A DNA stretch of 64,000 bases from Kordia sp. TARA_039_SRF. Lineage in GTDB: Bacteria > Bacteroidota > Bacteroidia > Flavobacteriales > Flavobacteriaceae. The notes under the pieces were generated by a model, which was given only the letters and a program-made list of their open reading frames with translations, searched no databases and was not told where the DNA came from. Location: NCBI GenBank assembly GCA_006383075.2, contig SMNH02000001.1, positions 124,001 to 188,000 of the forward strand, in the 5' to 3' direction. This document shows, piece by piece, positions 58,366 through 64,000 of the stretch; the stretch's first letter is position 1; every line of letters begins with the position of its first letter. The position numbers and the translations under genes are program-made.

Positions 58366-61300
58366 ATGAAAAAAACCTACTCATTTATAGCATTATTGCT
58401 ATGCTTTTCAATTGCACATGCACAATATTGTGCTTCAACAGGTCTTGATGCTGCTGGAGAACACATTAGTAGAGTGCAGTTAAATACAATGGATAACAAT
58501 CAAGGAATCTCTGCTCCTGCATCTGGATATACTGACTTTACGGGCTCTGTTACACCAACCGATTTGGAAGTGGGAACCAACTACAATATTACCATTACCA
58601 AAACATGGACAAGTACAGTTTATAATGAAGCCCTTGCCGTATGGATTGATTACAATCAGGATGGAGACTTTTTTGATGCTGGCGAATCTGTTTTTTCAGA
58701 TGCAGCAGCGAATACAACAACTCCCGTAACTATAAACTTCACAATACCATTATCAGCTCTTACAGGAAATACCAGAATGCGTATTCAAATGAAAGGAGAT
58801 GATCCTGTTTTAAACGCTTGTGAAACGTTTAATTTTGGAGAAGTTGAAGATTATACCGTTAATATTACCAATTCAGCACTGCCGCCAGACATCACTGTTA
58901 CGGGTAATGCTGTTGAAATAGTAGATGGCTCTGTCAATGTGCCATCAACGGCTGACCATACTGATTTTGGAAATGTTTACCTTTCGGGAGGATTTTTTGA
59001 AAGAACCTTCATCATTACCAACTCTGGAACTACTACCGATTTAACATTAACGCCAAACCCAGTGAGTTTTGCATCAGGTTCAAGTGCAGACTTTTCGGTT
59101 GTTACACAACCAACCGATTTGGTATTATCGGCAGGTGAGTCTACAACATTTATAATACGATATACGCCAACAGTAGCTGGAGCTGCCACAGCAGAAATAG
59201 AAATCTCCAATGACGATCCTGATCCGTCAGAGCAAACGTTCTCTTTCAATATTGGAGGGAATGGAGTTGTGCCCATTCCAAGTCCAGGAAATATTTCTAC
59301 AAACTTGCAATTATGGCTGAAAGCAAATGCAGGAACTTCACTCACAGGAACGGATGTAGATAGCTGGACAGACCAATCACCAAACGGTTTTACAGCAACT
59401 TCTGAAGGAGCAACAGATGCACAATTGGTAAGCGACGGACTCAACTTTAATCCAACATTACGCTTTACAGGAGGACAATTTTTAAACCTTGGAAACCCTG
59501 CTGCACTAGATTTGCAACCGTTAACAGATGAAATGACCATCATTACAGTGGTGCAAACAAACAGTTTTGGAACCGTTGTATCTAAAGGAGATGAATTTGA
59601 CCGTAACTATCAAGTTTGGTTTGGAGTAACCGATCAGGTATTGCATCATACACTAGGAAGAAATAATGCCGATGCGCCTAACACATCAGTTCGCTTTGGA
59701 ACAGTCTACGGACGTGTTGAACCTAAAATCACAGCGGGAGTTATATCAGATACAGGAGTAAGCTCAACAAGACTCTCTCCGTACATGAATGGAGTTTCAG
59801 ACCCTGCCGCAACCAACGAAGGCATTTCCAACGGTTCTATTGCATCCGATGTTTTAATTGGTGCTCGAAGAGCTAGTGTAAACACAGGAAGTGGTTTCCG
59901 ATTCAATGGTGACATTGCAGAAGTAATAATGTACGATAGAGACTTGACAACTGCTGAAATGGAAAGAGTAGAGTCGTATCTTGCATTGAAATATGGAATT
60001 ACATTAGGATCTAATGAATTTAATTGGACTACAGGTTCTGGAACATCCGCATTCGGATATAGCGGAACTAGTAAAGACTACGTAGATTCAAATGGAACCG
60101 TAATATGGGATGGTACTGCTAATGCAGGATATGGATACAATATTTTCGGAATTGTGCGTGATGATAACTCACTATTTGAACAAACGCAATCAAGCAGTGT
60201 AAACAGAGGTCCTGAAGACATACTAACAATGACAAAGGAATCAGGTTCTTTTCCATCCAACCTAACCTATTTAATTATAGGAAATAATGGACTAGGAGAA
60301 ACTATCCAAACAACAACATTGCCAGAAAGAACAAGCAGAATGCTGAACAAAGTTTGGCATGCTCATGAAAGTACAACTGACGCAGGAACTGTTGAATTGG
60401 TATTTGACTTGAGTAGTAGTGGAATTGCTAATATTGATGATTTAGAACTATACATTGCTGACACAGATACGTTTGCAGCTTTTGAAAACTATCAAGGAAC
60501 CAATGTAGGTGGTGTTGTTACCTTTACAGGTGTAAACTTGGAAGACGGACAGTTTTTTACATTGGCTGACCCTGATACGGTTACTGGAACAAATGCACTG
60601 TTCTTTGACGGGATAGATGATTATGTAGAAGACAAATCGCCAACCTCTGTTTCACTAACAGATTATACAATTATGGGTTGGGTGCGAAATCCTGGGCAAT
60701 CTTCACCAACTGCAAATAGAACAATTCTAGGGGTTCAAGGACAATTCAGATTTTATTTAAGTGGAGGTTTACTTGCCATACAAGAAGGACAAACAGGTGG
60801 AACACCAAGAGCAGGTACAGGTACTTTAACAGATTGGGTACACTTTGCTATTGTGGTGAATACATCTACAGGAACCGCTCGTAACTATCTTAACGGTTTC
60901 CTTATTGGAGGTGGAGGAATTGATCCATTGCCTTCCAATACGAATCCATTTCGTATGGGAACCTTTAATAATATTAACTTTTTTACAGGATACATTGATG
61001 AAGTCCGAATATTTGACGTAGCGCTTACCGAAGACCAACTTCGAGAAATGGTACATCAAGAAATTGTACAAAATGGAAGCAACGTTCGCGGTTCTGTTAT
61101 TCCAAAAGATATTGAAGATTTTACCTCAGGAGCCAACGTAGCTTGGTCATCTTTGGTAGGATACTATAACATGTCATCTGTAACTGGAAATCGTATTGAA
61201 GACCTTACCGGAAATGACAATACACTATTCATGAAAAACATGTCAGGATTAGTGCCGCAAACAGCGCCAATGCCATATGTAAGTGTTGCAGACGGAAACT

Positions 61301-63243
61301 GGATAGACGATGCTACTTGGGAGCACGGAACAATTTGGGATACACCATCAGCAAACAGCATCAACTGGTCAATTGTAGACATTCGAAATGATGTAGTTGC
61401 AAGTGCTAACTATTCAACTCTAGGATTAATAGTAGATTCAGGCGCTTCGCTAACCATGACAGGAACCAATCCTGTAGTAACAAATACCGCACCATTAACG
61501 GTAACCAATGGAACAGGATTTGAGCTTATCAATACATGGTATACAGAATTAGATGGAGTGATAGATCTTAACGGAGAAAGTCAATTCCGTCAAACTGAAC
61601 GTAGTGATTTAGATGTTACAAGCGCAGGATATGTTGAAAGAGATCAGCAAGGAACGGCAAGTCTATACACATACAATTATTGGTCGTCGCCAGTAAGTGA
61701 TATCAATACCACGGCAAACAATCAAGATTTTACGCTCGGCGATGTTCTTTTAGACGGAACGACTCCGAGTGCGCCAGGAGCAATTACTTGGACAACAGCT
61801 GATGATGGAAATACATCACCGTTAACCATCAGCTCTGAATGGATTTTTAAATATGTCAACGGTGCTGACGAGGATTACAATGCTTGGCAATTTGTCAGAA
61901 ATACAGGCAATATCTCTCCAGGTGAAGGATATACAATGAAAGGTGTATCATCTACTGCAGATGAATTGGAAGAGCAAAACTATGTATTTAGAGGAAAGCC
62001 AAACAATGGCGTAATCACAGTAGGTCCATTAGATGATGGAAATCTCTATTTAGTTGGAAACCCATACCTATCTGCGCTTGACGCAAACGAATTTATCAAC
62101 GATAACCTAGCTAATGATGCTACATCAGGAACCATATTTTTATGGGAACATTGGGGCGGAGGCACACACAACCTTCTCGACTATCAAGGAGGATATGCTA
62201 CCTACACACTAAGTGGAGGAACACCAGCACTATCGCATCCATCGGTAAGTCAAACAGGCTCAGGAACAAAAACACCGAGACGCTTCATTCCTGTTGGACA
62301 AGGATTCTTTGTACAAGGTGACTCAAATGCTGGAAATGGTGTAACCACTACGGTAGAATTCAACAATTCGCAACGTGGAAACTCTGCAGGACTTGTTATC
62401 GAAAACCCAGCCTCTATACTTTCGCTCTTTACAAGAGGAACAGCTGATGAAACGGGTGACACTGGAATGTTTGAAAACTCAGCAAACAGACCAGCATCCA
62501 CGGATGAAACGATAACTACAGAATTTGATACAGAGCCTACACCAGCAAGTATTCGTGAAGACAAACGTCAAAAAATTCGTTTAGGATATAAAAACCCAGA
62601 AGGATACCATCGTCAAATCTTGCTAACGTTTGATAGAAATGCAACGGACGGATTCGACTTAGGATATGAAGGAAAATCGATTGGAGTTGTTGAAAATGAT
62701 ATGTACTGGGCGCTAGAAGGTGAAAAATATGTAATTCAGGCAGTTCCAAATATTTACAATGACAGAGTCGTGCCTCTAGGTTTGGTGTCAGAAACCAACG
62801 GAGGTGGATTAATCAAGTTAGACGCTGTTGAAAATATTAGCGAAGACATTGGTATTTACATAAGAAATAATTACTCAGGAGCAACTCACAATTTGCGCGA
62901 AAGCGATTTCCAAGTCACTATTCCTGTAGGAGAAACCAATGACAAATACTCACTAGTATTTAAGCCTGAAAGTGTATTAAGTACCAATGAAGCTATTTTG
63001 GAAGAAGGTATCATCATGTATACGGATACTAAAACAGAGGAATTGGTTATTACCAACAACACCAATTTCAAGCTTGAAAACATTGAAATGCACACCATTT
63101 TAGGACAGCAAATCAAAACCATCAACGAAGGAATTCAAGAAAATGTCATTCGAATTCCAATACACGATGTAGCCAGTGGTATTTATGTGATAAGTATATA
63201 TTCTGAAGCCGGAAAAATTAGTAAAAAACTAGTCATTCAATAA
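58366..63243 (+). CDS. Large multidomain T9SS type A surface protein
   Basis: 1625 residues. Signal peptide (MKKTYSFIALLLCFSIAHAQ), GEVED domain (LAVWIDYNQDGDFFDAGE, about 85-165), a choice-of-anchor D-like domain (NVYLSGGFFERTFIITNSG), a LamG-like/DUF8202 region (LQLWLKANAGTSLTGTDVDS; GYIDEVRIFDVALTEDQL), then a long beta-rich region, and the type A sorting domain at the end (IYVISIYSEAGKISKKLVIQ). The mix of carbohydrate-binding-like modules suggests adhesion or glycan binding at the surface; no catalytic residues were seen. A single gene with its own terminator. Confidence 0.85.
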   Translation: MKKTYSFIALLLCFSIAHAQYCASTGLDAAGEHISRVQLNTMDNNQGISAPASGYTDFTGSVTPTDLEVGTNYNITITKTWTSTVYNEALAVWIDYNQDGDFFDAGESVFSDAAANTTTPVTINFTIPLSALTGNTRMRIQMKGDDPVLNACETFNFGEVEDYTVNITNSALPPDITVTGNAVEIVDGSVNVPSTADHTDFGNVYLSGGFFERTFIITNSGTTTDLTLTPNPVSFASGSSADFSVVTQPTDLVLSAGESTTFIIRYTPTVAGAATAEIEISNDDPDPSEQTFSFNIGGNGVVPIPSPGNISTNLQLWLKANAGTSLTGTDVDSWTDQSPNGFTATSEGATDAQLVSDGLNFNPTLRFTGGQFLNLGNPAALDLQPLTDEMTIITVVQTNSFGTVVSKGDEFDRNYQVWFGVTDQVLHHTLGRNNADAPNTSVRFGTVYGRVEPKITAGVISDTGVSSTRLSPYMNGVSDPAATNEGISNGSIASDVLIGARRASVNTGSGFRFNGDIAEVIMYDRDLTTAEMERVESYLALKYGITLGSNEFNWTTGSGTSAFGYSGTSKDYVDSNGTVIWDGTANAGYGYNIFGIVRDDNSLFEQTQSSSVNRGPEDILTMTKESGSFPSNLTYLIIGNNGLGETIQTTTLPERTSRMLNKVWHAHESTTDAGTVELVFDLSSSGIANIDDLELYIADTDTFAAFENYQGTNVGGVVTFTGVNLEDGQFFTLADPDTVTGTNALFFDGIDDYVEDKSPTSVSLTDYTIMGWVRNPGQSSPTANRTILGVQGQFRFYLSGGLLAIQEGQTGGTPRAGTGTLTDWVHFAIVVNTSTGTARNYLNGFLIGGGGIDPLPSNTNPFRMGTFNNINFFTGYIDEVRIFDVALTEDQLREMVHQEIVQNGSNVRGSVIPKDIEDFTSGANVAWSSLVGYYNMSSVTGNRIEDLTGNDNTLFMKNMSGLVPQTAPMPYVSVADGNWIDDATWEHGTIWDTPSANSINWSIVDIRNDVVASANYSTLGLIVDSGASLTMTGTNPVVTNTAPLTVTNGTGFELINTWYTELDGVIDLNGESQFRQTERSDLDVTSAGYVERDQQGTASLYTYNYWSSPVSDINTTANNQDFTLGDVLLDGTTPSAPGAITWTTADDGNTSPLTISSEWIFKYVNGADEDYNAWQFVRNTGNISPGEGYTMKGVSSTADELEEQNYVFRGKPNNGVITVGPLDDGNLYLVGNPYLSALDANEFINDNLANDATSGTIFLWEHWGGGTHNLLDYQGGYATYTLSGGTPALSHPSVSQTGSGTKTPRRFIPVGQGFFVQGDSNAGNGVTTTVEFNNSQRGNSAGLVIENPASILSLFTRGTADETGDTGMFENSANRPASTDETITTEFDTEPTPASIREDKRQKIRLGYKNPEGYHRQILLTFDRNATDGFDLGYEGKSIGVVENDMYWALEGEKYVIQAVPNIYNDRVVPLGLVSETNGGGLIKLDAVENISEDIGIYIRNNYSGATHNLRESDFQVTIPVGETNDKYSLVFKPESVLSTNEAILEEGIIMYTDTKTEELVITNNTNFKLENIEMHTILGQQIKTINEGIQENVIRIPIHDVASGIYVISIYSEAGKISKKLVIQ

Positions 63244-63262
63244 TCAGAATCACACACAAACT

Positions 63263-63297
63263 AAAAGACCACTTGCAAACCAAGTGGTCTTTTTTTA
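63263..63297 (+). terminator. Terminator after the 1625-aa surface protein
   Basis: 13-bp stem AAAGACCACTTG / CAAGTGGTCTTT with loop CAAAC and a T run. Confidence 0.85.
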
Positions 63298-63359
63298 TTT
63301 AAACCATTACAATTCAATGAAATTCATTAATTTCGCAAATTCAATACAGAGCAGAAAAA

Positions 63360-64000
63360 ATGGCTAATAAATTTACAGAATATAAAGGGCTAAACTTGCC
63401 CGCAGTAGCAGAAGAAATACTCAACTATTGGGAAGAAGAAAATATCTTTGAAAAAAGTATCACTTCGCGTGAAGGTGCCGAATCTTTCGTATTTTTTGAA
63501 GGACCGCCATCCGCAAACGGATTGCCTGGAATTCATCACGTATTAGCTAGAGCCATTAAAGATATTTTTTGTCGTTACAAAACACTCAAAGGATATCAGG
63601 TAAAACGTAAAGCAGGTTGGGATACACACGGACTTCCGGTAGAACTTAAAGTAGAATCTGAACTCAATATCACGAAAGAAGATATCGGAAAAAAAGTATC
63701 TGTAGACGAATACAATGAAGCCTGCAAAGAAGCGGTAATGCGCTATACAGACATCTGGAATGATATGACCAGAAAAGCAGGTTATTGGGTAGATATGGAC
63801 AATCCATACATTACCTACAAGCCAAAATACATGGAAAGTGTATGGTGGTTGCTCAAACAAATCTATGACAAAGGATTGATGTACAAAGGCTACACCATCC
63901 AACCATACTCACCAAAAGCAGGAACTGGGCTAAGCTCGCACGAATTAAATCAGCCAGGAACCTATCAAGATGTAACGGATACTACGGTAGTAGCACAATT
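63360..64000 (+). CDS. ileS: Isoleucyl-tRNA synthetase, N-terminal part
   Basis: The frame from the ATG at 63360 runs open to the window end (213 residues). The IleS start (MANKFTEYKGLNLPAVAEEI) is followed by GPPSANGLPGIHHVLARAIKD, where PxANGxPGIHH is the class I HIGH motif, and RKAGWDTHGLPVELKVE, typical of IleS. It charges tRNA-Ile. The KMSKS end lies beyond the window. Confidence 0.93.
   Translation, partial: MANKFTEYKGLNLPAVAEEILNYWEEENIFEKSITSREGAESFVFFEGPPSANGLPGIHHVLARAIKDIFCRYKTLKGYQVKRKAGWDTHGLPVELKVESELNITKEDIGKKVSVDEYNEACKEAVMRYTDIWNDMTRKAGYWVDMDNPYITYKPKYMESVWWLLKQIYDKGLMYKGYTIQPYSPKAGTGLSSHELNQPGTYQDVTDTTVVAQ

Overview
The window is AT-rich chromosomal DNA from a member of the Bacteroidota, almost certainly a marine Flavobacteriaceae. 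The evidence is direct: several proteins end in type IX secretion (T9SS) type A or type B sorting domains, PorZ and an IPExxxVDY-family protein are present, ribosome binding sites are mostly absent, and promoters fit the TAnnTTTG (-7) pattern of this phylum. Short peptides with a K-K-x-N-L-x-x-L-x-L leader resemble the class I lanthipeptide-like precursors that are abundant in Kordia and relatives. A Kordia-like source is my inference. I recognised no rRNA, tRNA or CRISPR array.

Layout. 1-8 kb: truncated EamA transporter, ArsC/Spx-like protein, a long divergent Cys/Met-type PLP enzyme, queD-lpxH, a crotonase, and a GNAT-MATE pair. 8-9.5 kb: a universal stress protein and two small Cys/Thr-rich peptide genes. 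9.5-19.3 kb: a minus-strand block with an alpha/beta hydrolase, an AddB-like nuclease, an OmpA porin, kbl and an AddA-like helicase-nuclease. 19.4-20.7 kb: an orphan 12-Cys lanthipeptide-like precursor and superoxide dismutase. 21-26 kb: purF, a PfkB kinase, a START-domain protein, rnhA and purN on the minus strand. 26.2-30.7 kb: acpP-fabF-rnc, then an IPExxxVDY protein and pyk. 30.7-32 kb: a membrane-anchored protein and an LMW-phosphatase-like protein.

32.2-46.8 kb is an accessory island. It holds a 1479-aa T9SS type B repeat protein, a 2162-aa SpvB/FG-GAP/RHS polymorphic toxin whose unusual C-terminal domain is followed, with an ATGA overlap, by a 153-aa probable immunity gene, a T9SS type A protein, and a badly decayed tyrosine integrase. 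Core genes resume with an M1 peptidase and a divergent cystathionine gamma-synthase, a THC0290_0291-family beta-barrel, gdhA, porZ-recO, a TonB receptor, a 1625-aa multidomain T9SS surface protein, and the start of ileS.

How the parts fit. Much of the window is housekeeping: purines, fatty acids, glycolysis, amino acids, lipid A, queuosine and recombination repair. Around this sits a strong cell-surface layer of T9SS cargo plus PorZ. The most interesting content is (1) the RHS toxin/immunity pair beside an integrase relic, (2) three orphan Cys-rich peptide genes at two loci with a shared leader or core motif and no modifying enzyme in view, and (3) short hairpin repeats and structured intergenic RNA, notably after purF and between acpP and fabF. 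One caveat: in the second peptide gene the start (9318) and stop (9485-9487) are one base out of frame by the coordinate ruler, probably at an A-run.
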